DNA of 39,985 bases from a virus: positions 1 through 39,985 of the IMG/VR virus record IMGVR_UViG_3300034110_000648; one strand, written 5' to 3'. The position numbers were made by a program, and so were the translations under genes. Below are positions 21,318 through 29,700 of the stretch, piece after piece. Positions within the stretch are counted from its first letter, which is position 1, and the number at the start of each line of letters is the position of its first letter. Under the pieces are notes generated by a model. That model ran no database searches. It was not told the DNA's origin and was given only the letters and a program-made list of their open reading frames with translations.

Positions 21318-22520
21318 ATGCCTCAAATCGATGACGACATCAAGCAGATCAACGCCAGCCTGAAGACGGTGGGCGATCAGCTCAAGACGCACGCCGAGTC
21401 GGCCGCGAAGAACGCGGAACTCAGTGCGGAAACCCGCCGCCAGGTCGATGACCTGCTGCTCAAGCAGGGAGAGCTGCAGGCCAACCTGCAGGGCGCGCAG
21501 CAGGTGCTGGCGAAGCTGGAGGCCAACGGCGCGGGCGGTGACGTGCAACACCAGTCGCTGGGCCAGCAGTTCGTGCGCAACGAAAGCTTCAAGAACTGGG
21601 TCGGGAATGCAGGTCTCGCTGGCCCTCGTGGTCGATGCGACATGACGGTGAACGCAGCCATCACCAGCCTGACCACCGATGCGGATGGCTCTGCCGGCGA
21701 TCTGGTGCAGACCACGCGCCTGCCGGGTGTGCAGGCGCTGCCGCAGCGCCGCATGACCGTGCGTGACCTGATCACCCCCGGCAACATGGACGGCAACGCG
21801 CTGGAATACGTGAAGGAAACGGGCTTCACGAACAACGCAGGCATGGTCGCCGAGGGCGCCAAGAAGCCAGAGTCGAGCCTGAAGTTCGACCTGGTGAGCA
21901 CGACGGCCAAGGTGATCGCACACTACATGAAGGCTTCGCGCCAGATCCTGAGCGACGCCTCGCAACTGGCCAGCCTGATCGACGGCCGCCTGCGCTACGG
22001 CCTGGCCTTCAAGGAAGAGCAGCAGCTGCTGAACGGCGACGGCACGGGCCAGAACCTGCTGGGCATCATCCCGCAGGCCACGGCGTTTTCCGCGCCCTTC
22101 GATCCTGCTGGCACCGAGACGAACATCGACAACATCCGTCTGGCATTCCTGCAGGCTGAGCTGGCCGAGTTCCCGTCCACGGGTGTGGTGATGAACCCCA
22201 TCGACTGGGCGCGCATCGAGCTGCTGAAGGACACCACGGGCCGCTACATCATCGGCAACCCGCAGGGCATTATCGGCGCCTCTCTGTGGAACCGCCCGGT
22301 GGTCACCACCCAGGCCATCACGGTGGACAAGTTCCTGGCCGGCGCCTTCAAGCTGGGAGCGCAGCTGTTCGACCGCTGGCAGGCGCGTGTCGAGGTGGCC
22401 ACCGAGAACGAAGACGACTTCGTGAAGAACCTGGTCACTGTCCTGGCCGAAGAGCGCTTGGCCCTGGCCGTGTATCGCCCCGAAGCCTTCATCTACGGCG
22501 ACTTCGGCAACATCACCTGA
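21318..22520 (+). CDS. Major capsid protein, HK97 fold, 400 aa
   Basis: Residues 1-80 are a coiled-coil delta domain (DIKQINASLKTVGDQL, QVDDLLLKQGELQANL), expected to act as internal scaffold and be removed by the upstream protease. The remainder is HK97-like (AGMVAEGAKKPESSLKF, IIGNPQGIIGASLW, ending RPEAFIYGDFG). A GAAAGGG ribosome site favours ATG 21318 over the TTG at 21303. No separate scaffold gene is present. Confidence 0.93.
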   Translation: MPQIDDDIKQINASLKTVGDQLKTHAESAAKNAELSAETRRQVDDLLLKQGELQANLQGAQQVLAKLEANGAGGDVQHQSLGQQFVRNESFKNWVGNAGLAGPRGRCDMTVNAAITSLTTDADGSAGDLVQTTRLPGVQALPQRRMTVRDLITPGNMDGNALEYVKETGFTNNAGMVAEGAKKPESSLKFDLVSTTAKVIAHYMKASRQILSDASQLASLIDGRLRYGLAFKEEQQLLNGDGTGQNLLGIIPQATAFSAPFDPAGTETNIDNIRLAFLQAELAEFPSTGVVMNPIDWARIELLKDTTGRYIIGNPQGIIGASLWNRPVVTTQAITVDKFLAGAFKLGAQLFDRWQARVEVATENEDDFVKNLVTVLAEERLALAVYRPEAFIYGDFGNIT

Positions 22521-22526
22521 TGGCTG

Positions 22527-22544
22527 GGCCCGCTTCGGCGGGCC
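22527..22544 (+). other. UUCG-loop hairpin after the capsid gene
   Basis: A perfect 7-bp GC-only stem (GGCCCGC / GCGGGCC) with a TTCG loop, without a T-run. It probably stabilises or bounds the capsid message and is unlikely to terminate it. Confidence 0.6.
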
Positions 22545-22569
22545 TGCCCATCTCCACCAGGAGAAAGCC

Positions 22570-22809
22570 ATGCTCATCAAGTTCAAAAAGCCGGACCCGC
22601 GCGCCGGCATGGTCGCTCGCATGGACAGCAGCCGGGGCCGTCAGCTGATTGACGCTGGCGCTGCTGACCAGGTGCCCGATTCGGTGACCCAGGAGCAGCC
22701 CGACGACGTGCAGCAGCCTGCCGAGGTCGATCAGCCCAAGGCGGCAGACGCTGGCGCTGCTGACCAGGTGCCTGCAGCCGCCCCGAAGCCGACGCGGGGT
22801 AAGAAGTGA
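22570..22809 (+). CDS. Small acidic head-associated protein, 79 aa
   Basis: The start MLIKFKKPDPRAGMVARMDS is preceded by AGGAG. The rest is low-complexity Ala/Asp/Gln/Pro with the nine-residue unit DAGAADQVP present twice, the mark of a recent internal duplication. It sits between capsid and connector genes, where head decoration or assembly genes often lie. No family recognised. Confidence 0.65.
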   Translation: MLIKFKKPDPRAGMVARMDSSRGRQLIDAGAADQVPDSVTQEQPDDVQQPAEVDQPKAADAGAADQVPAAAPKPTRGKK

Positions 22810-23141
22810 GCCTCATCGACCTGCCGACGGCAAAGCTGCACCTGCGTGTCGATGCCGATGATGAGGATGCTCTGATCGAGCTCTACATCGGCGCGGCCGA
22901 GACGGCGGCCAGCGACTTCCTGAACCGGAACGTCTACGGCACGCAGGCGGATCTCGATGCTGCTGGTGAGCCGGAGGAGGCCATGCCCATGGTGATCAAT
23001 CCCGCTGTGCGGGCTGCGATCCTGCTCATCCTCGGGCACCTTTACGCCAACCGGGAGGATGTTGTCTCCACGGCCGCCAACAAGCTGCCGATGGGCGCGC
23101 ATTCGCTGCTGTACCCGCATCGGGTCGGCCTGGGGGTGTGA
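22806..23141 (+). CDS. Head-tail connector, gp6-like, 111 aa
   Basis: A GTG start overlaps the previous stop (GTGA). The protein begins with the gp6-type pattern LIDLPTAKLHLRVDADDEDA, then LIELYIGAAETAASDFLNR, and ends PHRVGLGV. These helical proteins form the adaptor ring under the portal. Size and position fit the family. Confidence 0.85.
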   Translation: MSLIDLPTAKLHLRVDADDEDALIELYIGAAETAASDFLNRNVYGTQADLDAAGEPEEAMPMVINPAVRAAILLILGHLYANREDVVSTAANKLPMGAHSLLYPHRVGLGV

Positions 23142-23142
23142 C

Positions 23143-23478
23143 ATGCAGGCCGGCACTCTCAAGGACCGCATCCACATCCAGCGCAAGACAGGCGGTGCGG
23201 ATGAATGGGGCACTCCGCTGCCTGAAGGCTGGGAAAACATCTCCCCGGGCCGCATCGCCGCCAACGTGCAGCACAAGTCTGGCCTGGGCACGATCAAGGC
23301 CGACGCCGAAGTGTCCATCGTCCGCGCGAGCATCCGCATCCGCCGCCGCTCTGGCTTGGACGCAGGCATGCGCGTGCTGTTCGACGGCAACGTCTACGAG
23401 CTCAAGGCGGTGCTGCCTGGGCCGACCCGCGAGTACATCGACCTGGTGTGCGAGCTCACGAAAGGACTGACCCAATGA
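23143..23478 (+). CDS. Head-tail joining protein (head closure), 111 aa
   Basis: The beginning MQAGTLKDRIHIQRKTGG and the pattern RASIRIRRRSGLDAGMRVLF are typical of the Phage_H_T_join / gp16-like head-closure family. It seals the connector after DNA packaging. Start ATG 23143 is chosen over a longer frame from 23059, which overlaps the connector gene. Confidence 0.85.
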   Translation: MQAGTLKDRIHIQRKTGGADEWGTPLPEGWENISPGRIAANVQHKSGLGTIKADAEVSIVRASIRIRRRSGLDAGMRVLFDGNVYELKAVLPGPTREYIDLVCELTKGLTQ

Positions 23479-23732
23479 CCAAACCACGGACCCCACGCGC
23501 ACCCCGGGCGGCGCGCGCTGCCCAGGAAGCGCCGGCCGACGACGGCGGGCCGCGCGCCGTGCTGACCACCAGGCCCGGCACCATCGGTCCCTACGGCTAC
23601 GACGCCGGCCTGCTGATCGAGGACGTGCCGGCCGAGGTGGCCACCGCCAATGCCAGCTGGATGGACGCGGATCCCGAGCGTGTGGCCGAGGCCCGCGCCG
23701 CGCGTGCCGACGCTGTGCCGTTCAAGGGCTGA
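23475..23732 (+). CDS. Hypothetical head-tail region protein, 85 aa
   Basis: ATG 23475 overlaps the previous stop (ATGA). The first 30 residues are Ala/Arg/Pro-rich. A short conserved-looking part (TIGPYGYDAGLLIEDVPAEV) and an Ala-rich acidic tail follow. No domain recognised. The position between head closure and the gp10-like gene suggests a minor structural or assembly protein. Confidence 0.65.
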   Translation: MTKPRTPRAPRAARAAQEAPADDGGPRAVLTTRPGTIGPYGYDAGLLIEDVPAEVATANASWMDADPERVAEARAARADAVPFKG

Positions 23733-23737
23733 CGGCC

Positions 23738-24334
23738 ATGGCCAGCCGGCGCGATCTGCGCAAGCAGGCCCTGCAGGGGAACAAAACGTTCGGCATTGCT
23801 GTGGATCTCGATGGCCTCGACAGCCTGCTGGCTGACCTTGGCGCCGATGTTGATGCTGCTGTGCGCCCTGTGGCCCAGGCTGCGGCCCAGGTGCTGTACG
23901 AACGGGTCAAGATCAATGTGCGGGCGCTCGGCCGCTCCACGGGCAATCTGGAGCGCTCGATCTATCAGGCCTTCAGCCCTGAGAAGTCGGTCGAAGGGCA
24001 GCGCGCGGAGTACCACGTCAGCTGGAACCACCGCACTGCGCCCCACGGCCACCTAGTCGAATGGGGCTACCTGCAGCGATACCGCTACTACCGGGGCAAC
24101 GACGGCCGAGTGCGACCAATGGTGCGGCCCGGAATGGATGGCAAGAAGCCGCCTGGCCGGCGCGCCAGCCAGGCGCAGAAAGATGCGTACTACGTGACGT
24201 TGCCGACTCCGATTCAGGTGCCTGGCAAGGCGTTCATTCGCAGCGCGGAGAGTTCGCTGGCCGAGGCCCAGAAGGCTGCTGAGGCTGAGCTCTGGCGGCG
24301 GCTGTTCGAGAAGGGGGCCTACGGTGGCGCTTGA
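23738..24334 (+). CDS. HK97 gp10-like tail completion protein, 198 aa
   Basis: It has the gp10 pattern: FGIAVDLDGLDSLLADLG, a long Ala-rich helix, then APHGHLVEWGYLQRYRYY and VPGKAFIRSAESSL near the end. Proteins of this family sit at the head-tail interface. The stop overlaps the next gene by 11 bp. Confidence 0.85.
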   Translation: MASRRDLRKQALQGNKTFGIAVDLDGLDSLLADLGADVDAAVRPVAQAAAQVLYERVKINVRALGRSTGNLERSIYQAFSPEKSVEGQRAEYHVSWNHRTAPHGHLVEWGYLQRYRYYRGNDGRVRPMVRPGMDGKKPPGRRASQAQKDAYYVTLPTPIQVPGKAFIRSAESSLAEAQKAAEAELWRRLFEKGAYGGA

Positions 24335-24677
24335 ATCTGACCTCATGGCCGAACTGCTGGCCGAGTGCCCGCGCGTCGTTGTGGGCACGGCTCCCTACGG
24401 CACGGCCATGCCCTATGTGACCTGGCAGCACATCGGCGGCGACGTGCTGCGCTACACGGACAACGCGCCGGCCGACAAGCGCAAGCCGCTCATCCAGATC
24501 AACACCTGGGCCGCCACGCCGCTGCAGGCCTTCGCGCTGATCCAGCGCATCGAAGAGCGGCTCTGCGGCGCTGGCGCCTTCACGGCGCGGCCCCATGGCG
24601 ACCCCATCGGGGCCTATGACGATGCAGGAGTTGTCTCTGGCTACCTGCAGACTTTTTCCATTCTCGGCGCCCGATAG
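24324..24677 (+). CDS. Tail terminator-like protein (DUF3168), 117 aa
   Basis: A GTG start lies within the end of the gp10-like gene. The pattern AELLAECPRVVVGTAPYGTA, then YVTWQHIGGD and PLIQINTWAATPLQAFALI, matches the DUF3168 family, which caps the tail tube. It is followed by a terminator-like hairpin and the tube gene. Confidence 0.82.
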   Translation: MALESDLMAELLAECPRVVVGTAPYGTAMPYVTWQHIGGDVLRYTDNAPADKRKPLIQINTWAATPLQAFALIQRIEERLCGAGAFTARPHGDPIGAYDDAGVVSGYLQTFSILGAR

Positions 24678-24733
24678 GCCGCCTGACCTGTTCCGCCGCC
24701 CTGGCGGTCTCCCGCCCGCGAGGGCACTCCATC

Positions 24734-24761
24734 AACCCGCTTCGGCGGGTTTTCTGCTTTT
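24734..24761 (+). terminator. UUCG-loop terminator or attenuator before the tail tube gene
   Basis: AACCCGC-TTCG-GCGGGTT followed by TTCTGCTTTT. As the late genes continue on the same strand, it is probably a partial terminator that sets gene dosage, or is read through by antitermination. Confidence 0.6.
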
Positions 24762-24775
24762 GAAAGGGCCACAAC

Positions 24776-25432
24776 ATGGCATCTCTCCCTACCGGCTCGC
24801 GCATCGCCGTGGCCACTTCCATCGGCGCCAAGGTGCCCATCACCGCGATCACCAATGCGACCGAGGCGGTCTGCACGGCAGCTGGGCACGGCTTGGCCGT
24901 CGGCAACATCGTGATCATCCTGTCCGGCTGGGGCCGCCTGAACGGCATGGTGTTCCGCGTGAAAGCCATCCCCACCCCGGACACGTTCACCCTGGAGGGT
25001 CGCAAGGCCAACACCATCAACCCCAACCTGTTCACGCCAGGTGGTGGCGCGGGCAGCTTCCAGAAGGCGCTGACCTGGGTTGATGTGGTGCAGATTCTGC
25101 AGAACCAAACCAGCGGCGGCGATCCCAAAAAAGTCACATATCGCTACCTGGAGAGCGAGAACGAGCAGGAAATCAACGACGGCTTCTCGCCCGTGTCGCG
25201 CTCGCTGGAAATCGACGCCGACGCGATCGAGACCCCCGGCTACACGGCCCTGGAAGACCTGTCCGCCAGCGGCGCCGACACCATCCAGCGCCTGACCATG
25301 AAGAACGGCGCGACCAGCTACCTGGCCTGCACCGTGGCGCTCAACGACGAAGTGCTGATGCAGGACGGCCAGGTCAACCGCGTGAAAGCCGACTTCTCCG
25401 GCAAGGGCCGCTCCACCCGCTACGCCAGCTAA
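24776..25432 (+). CDS. Major tail tube protein, 218 aa
   Basis: It begins MASLPTGSRIAVATSIGAKV and contains a beta-rich core, EQEINDGFSPVSRSLEIDAD, and an end resembling tail tube proteins of lambda-like siphophages (SYLACTVALNDEVLMQDG). It stacks into the hollow tail tube. The position (after the tail terminator, before the frameshifted chaperones) is diagnostic. AAAGGG provides a ribosome site. Confidence 0.85.
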   Translation: MASLPTGSRIAVATSIGAKVPITAITNATEAVCTAAGHGLAVGNIVIILSGWGRLNGMVFRVKAIPTPDTFTLEGRKANTINPNLFTPGGGAGSFQKALTWVDVVQILQNQTSGGDPKKVTYRYLESENEQEINDGFSPVSRSLEIDADAIETPGYTALEDLSASGADTIQRLTMKNGATSYLACTVALNDEVLMQDGQVNRVKADFSGKGRSTRYAS

Positions 25433-25453
25433 GGCGTCCACCCCATGCACCGA

Positions 25454-25511
25454 CGCAGCCGCTTCGCTCCTTTCAGCGGGGCGGGCGGCTGCGCACGGGC
25501 TTTCTCTTTTT
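25454..25511 (+). terminator. Hairpin and T-run after the tail tube gene
   Basis: A 9-bp stem CGCAGCCGC / GCGGCTGCG with a long loop is followed by CTTTCTCTTTTT. It may limit transcription beyond the highly expressed tube gene. Confidence 0.45.
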
Positions 25512-25534
25512 CCATCCGCTGAAAGGATCACTCC

Positions 25535-25978
25535 ATGGCCACTCAATCCAAGACCGCTGTTTCCACTGCCGCAGACCAGGCCGGCAAGCAGAAGCCGCCC
25601 GCATTCATCTTCGGCGCTCGCCCCGACACAATCACCGCGCCCGTCTCTTTCGTCCGCGTGACCGGCGAGGTGGTCGAGCTGGAGTGCAAGTTCAAGTACC
25701 GCACGCGCCGCGAGTTCGGCGAGCTCTGGGACGAGGTGTCCAATGCCAACGTTCCCCAGCCGGCCGACGGCGAGAAATTCAGCTTCGCCAACCTGGCCGA
25801 CCGTGGCCTGGAATTCAGCGCCGAGCGCACCCTGAAGTACCTGGTGGGCTGGGATGTGGAGATCGAACTCGACAAGGCCGCCCTGGTGCAACTGTTCGAC
25901 GAGGAGCCCAACGCGGCTGCTGCGTTCTGGGATGCCTACCGTGGCGCCCTGGTGGATGGCCGCGTAAAAAACTCCTGA
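25535..25978 (+). CDS. Tail assembly chaperone, short form (gpG-like), 147 aa
   Basis: An acidic helical protein (YRTRREFGELWDEVSNANV, LKYLVGWDVEIELDKAA) located between the tail tube and tape measure genes. This is the position of lambda gpG, which coats the tape measure during tail assembly. The frame ends 4 nt after a slippery AAAAAAC heptamer, so part of the ribosomes should continue into the overlapping frame. Confidence 0.85.
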   Translation: MATQSKTAVSTAADQAGKQKPPAFIFGARPDTITAPVSFVRVTGEVVELECKFKYRTRREFGELWDEVSNANVPQPADGEKFSFANLADRGLEFSAERTLKYLVGWDVEIELDKAALVQLFDEEPNAAAAFWDAYRGALVDGRVKNS

Positions 25979-26286
25979 GCGCCACCGTCGCCTATTTCAC
26001 CCCCGACCCTGAGGTCGCAGAAGGCTGCGAGCCAGAAGACTACTGGGAAGACCCAGTGGAGACCTGGCCCGAGAACGCCGAGCCGCTGGCGCTGTTCGTC
26101 GGCCTGCAGACGCAATGGGCCTGGGTGGTGGGGATGGGTGGCGGCGGGCGCATAGGCCTGCGATACGAGGCGGTCTATCCGCTGCTGGACCGCGTTGCAC
26201 AGGGCGACCAGGAGGTCTGGGACGAGCTCTTTGCGGACGTGCGGCGGATGGAGATGGCCGTGGTCAACATCCCGCAGAAAAGGTGA
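25535..26286 (+). CDS. Tail assembly chaperone, long frameshift form (gpGT-like), about 250 aa
   Basis: A -1 shift at AAAAAAC (25966-25972) joins the short form to a second frame (codons from 25972 to the stop at 26286). The added part begins LLSATVAYFTPDPEVAEGCE, contains a Trp-rich middle (LFVGLQTQWAWVVGMGG) and a conserved-looking VRRMEMAVVNIP end. In lambda the T part binds the tail tube protein while G binds the tape measure. The downstream frame has no ribosome site of its own, which supports the fusion. Confidence 0.82.
25966..25972 (+). promoter_or_regulatory. Slippery site for -1 ribosomal frameshift
   Basis: The zero-frame reading gtA AAA AAC is the standard X-XXY-YYZ form. After a -1 slip both tRNAs re-pair with AAA AAA. 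The zero-frame stop follows one codon later, at 25976-25978. Confidence 0.85.
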
Positions 26287-26324
26287 TGCGGTAGCATGCC
26301 CTTCAATTTTTAAGCGAGGGGTAT

Positions 26325-26648
26325 ATGCGCAAAGTCTTGTCTGTCGGACTGTTGGTTCTGCTGGTGCTGGGTGCCGGCATTTATATGTACGGCGCCTATG
26401 TTGTCCACCAGCACCGCAATGCGGTGCGTGCCGAGCTTAAAGATCCGGATTCTGCTCAGTTCAGAAATGAGCGGTTGATCAACGGGTGGACCGTCAAAAC
26501 CAGCATTCTTTGCGGCGAGGTGAATGCCAAGAACGAACTCGGGGGGTACTCGGGGTTCAAGCTATTTGCCTCGACAAGCGGAGAAAGCGCCGATGTCGAA
26601 AAGGACGTTGGCAGCAAGGTATTCATAGAGGGCTATTGCGGTAAATAG
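26325..26648 (+). CDS. Membrane-anchored moron between chaperone and tape measure genes, 107 aa
   Basis: An N-terminal hydrophobic helix (VLSVGLLVLLVLGAGIYMYG) is followed by a soluble domain with the widespread pattern VRAELKDPDSAQFRNE and LCGEVNAKNELGGYSGFK. The base composition is lower in GC than the flanking tail genes. The gene has its own ribosome site (GAGGGG) and a strong terminator. HK97 gp15, a membrane moron that blocks superinfection, occupies the same slot with the same topology. A superinfection-exclusion role here is inference. I could not find a clear promoter. Confidence 0.75.
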   Translation: MRKVLSVGLLVLLVLGAGIYMYGAYVVHQHRNAVRAELKDPDSAQFRNERLINGWTVKTSILCGEVNAKNELGGYSGFKLFASTSGESADVEKDVGSKVFIEGYCGK

Positions 26649-26667
26649 CCCCGCACAGAACACATCG

Positions 26668-26712
26668 GCCCGCACAGCGGGCTTTTTTATGGCTCGCTTC
26701 GGCGGGCCATTT
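26668..26712 (+). terminator. Terminator after the moron, with adjoining UUCG hairpin
   Basis: GCCCGC-ACA-GCGGGC followed by six T (26668-26688) is a strong terminator. A second stem, GGCTCGC-TTCG-GCGGGCC (26691-26708, one wobble pair), with ATTTTG follows at once. Confidence 0.8.
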
Positions 26713-26726
26713 TGTTTGGGGGCGTC

Positions 26727-29700
26727 ATGGAAGAACAAAACCGCAAAATTGGCTTCGTGGTTTCTGCGGAAGACGACACCAAGACCACCTTTCAGAACAT
26801 CAAGACTGGCGCGGCCGACATGGCTGCGTCCGTCGCCAAGTCCGGCGAGCAGGCGGCCAAGGGCGTGAAGGGGATCGGCGATGGTGCCGATGAAGCTGCT
26901 CAGAAGATGGGGCGTGCTGAGAGCGCCATGGCCCAGGCGCTGACCCGCGCCACAGAAAAAGCCAGGATTGCCGCACAGGCGGGTGAAAGCTTATCGCGCG
27001 CTTTTGAGCAGAAGATCGAGATGCGTGGCCTCGATGCGACCAAGCTGAATCCGCTGGTCGCAAAGCTGCGCGAGGCCGAGGATGCGCTCGCCTCGTTCAA
27101 AGCCCAGCAGGCCAAGGATGCGGGCCAGAGCTCGTTCCTGGAGTCGCTGCGCTCGCAGACCCTGGCCCTGGGCAAGACGAAATCCGAGCTGCTGGAGCTG
27201 CAGGCTGCGCAGCTGGGTGTCGCCAGCCAGGCAGCCCCGTATATCGCCAAGCTGCGCGAGACGGAGGCCGGCATGGGCAAGGTCGGCGTGTCGGCTGCGC
27301 AGACCGCTGCAGCAATGCGCATGGTGCCGGCGCAGTTCACGGATATCGTTGTGTCGCTCCAGTCTGGCCAGGCCCCGCTGACGGTGCTGCTGCAACAGGG
27401 GGGCCAGCTGAAAGACATGTTTGGCGGTGCTGGCGCGGCTGCGCGCGGCATGGCTGGCTACGTGGTCGGCTTGGTGAATCCCTTCACCGTGGCTGCTGCT
27501 GCCGCAGCAACGCTCGGCGTCGCGTATTACCAAGGCAGCAAGGAGTCGGACAACTTCCGCCGCTCCCTTGTGCTTAGCGGCAACCAGGCCGGCACCACTG
27601 TCGATGAGCTGAACGCCATGGCCCGCGCCATCGCCAGCACGTCGGGCACGCAAGGCGCCGCAGCTGCAGGCCTTGCCGAGATGGCTCGCTACAGCAAGGT
27701 CGCATCCGACCAGCTGAAGGACTTTACGGCCATCGCTCTGCAATGGGAGAAGACCACGGGCCAAGCCGTCAGCGAGACGGCCAAGCAGTTTGCGGACCTG
27801 GCCAAGGATCCGCTGCAGGCATCGCTCGCGCTGAATGAGCAGATGAACTACCTGACGGCGAGCATCTACGACCAGATCAAGGCGCTGGAGAAGCAGGGCA
27901 AGACCGCCGAGGCTGCGGCCGTGGCTCAGAAGGCCTACGCCGACGCCATGAAGACCGGCGCTGATGAGCTGACGCAGAACCTGGGTTACATCGAGCGCGC
28001 GGTCCAGATCGTGACGGGCGGCGCAAAGAAGATGTGGGACGCCATCCTTGGCGTGGGGCGCCAGACCTCGCCCACGGACCAGGCGGCGAAGCACCTTGAG
28101 GCGCTGCAACAGGAGTTGAATACAAAGCTCGCGCAGGGGCCAAAGAACGAGCAGTCGCGTACGAGTTGGGACAAGGGCGTCGAAAACCTGAAGCGGCAGA
28201 TCCAGCAGGCATCCGATTTCCTTGCCTTCGCTGGCGCTGCCGGCAAATCCATCGCAGAGACTCAGGCCGCCAACAAGGAGTACGTCGATGCAATGGAGGA
28301 CTTCGATAAGCTCGCGGGCCAGTTTGCGACCAAGGATGTCAAGCGCAAGCAAGAGCTGACCATCGCTCAGAACGCCTACAACAAGTCGGTTGAAGAGACG
28401 AAGCGGGCCTATGCCAACATGCCGGAGTTGGGGTCGAAGCTGGCTGATCTGGAGGCGCGCTACAAGAACACCGTCGAGGGAATCAACAAGCGGTACACCG
28501 AGAAGGGCTCGGGCGGCATCAGCATCTCCGACAACCAGCTGGCAAGCCTGGAGGGCCAGCTTGCAGCGGCGAAGCAGTACCGCGAACAGCTGCTGACGCT
28601 GGGCGTGGCTGCTGCCGATCTGAATGCGGGGGAGCGCGAGTCGCTCAAGCTGTCGGCCCAGATCGAGAAAGCCACGAACGCGAAGACCCGCGCCAAGCTG
28701 GAAGAGGCCAAGGCCTTGGCCGATGCGCTGGGCGTGCAGCTGCGCAGCAATGACGGCCTGGAGAAGTCGATGAAGGCCCAAGAAGCCCTCATCGCTGGCA
28801 ACTTCAAGACCGCTGATTCGATCACGGAGCGTGCGCGCGAGCAGGAGGCTGCCAACGCCGTGTTCGGGAAGGGGCGTACGGAGATTGAGCGCATGACGCT
28901 CGCCACGCTTGAGCAGCAGATGGCCGAGGCCCAGGGCAGCGATAGCTTCGACCCGAAGTACATCGCCAGCCTGGAAGCCAAGATCGCCGCGCAGAAGCGC
29001 TACACGGCCGCTCTGCAGCAGGCCGACTACAAGCAGATGGACGACCGTCTCACGAAGTCGCTGCAGACGGCCAAGGATGAGCTTGCGATCCAGAAGGAGG
29101 GCCTGTCGCTGCTGGGCGCCGATGAGGTGCAACGCAAGAAGATCATCGCGCAGCGCCGCATCGAACTGGAGCTCGCCAAAGAGCTTGCGGAGATCGAGCG
29201 CACGATCTACAGCGACGACAAGGACGAGAACGAAAAGAAGCGCGAGACGCTGCGCCAGAAGGCCCGGGAGAAGGCCGAGGTCAACACGCAGACGTCGCTG
29301 CTCAGGATCCAAGAGGAGTACGTCACCAAGCAGGTCGAGCAGTACGACGAGATCTTCCGCAAGGGCTTCGCCGACATGCTCAACAACGGGCGCGACGGCT
29401 GGGACAGCTTCACGAAGAGCCTGACCACCACGTTCAAGACGACCGTGGCGGACCAGATCTACAAGATGTTCCTGCGGCCGTTCGTCGTGCAGGTTGTTGC
29501 CTCGCTCATCGGCGTTCAGGGTGGTGGCGGCGGTGGCCTGGGTGGCGTAGGCGGCACGGGGGGCTCAGGCGGCGGCTTTGGCGGGGGCATCCCTGGCCTT
29601 GGCCTGCTGGGCGAGAGCGGCCTGTTCGCCGGCACGAACTTCGGCGCGGGCCTCATGGGCGGCATGCCTGCCTTCTCTGGCGGCATCGAGATGATGATGG

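Noticed and set aside
17225-22622. Several minus-strand frames of 500-750 codons
   Set aside because: They lie antisense to the terminase, portal, protease and capsid genes, which have clear family motifs and overlapping starts.
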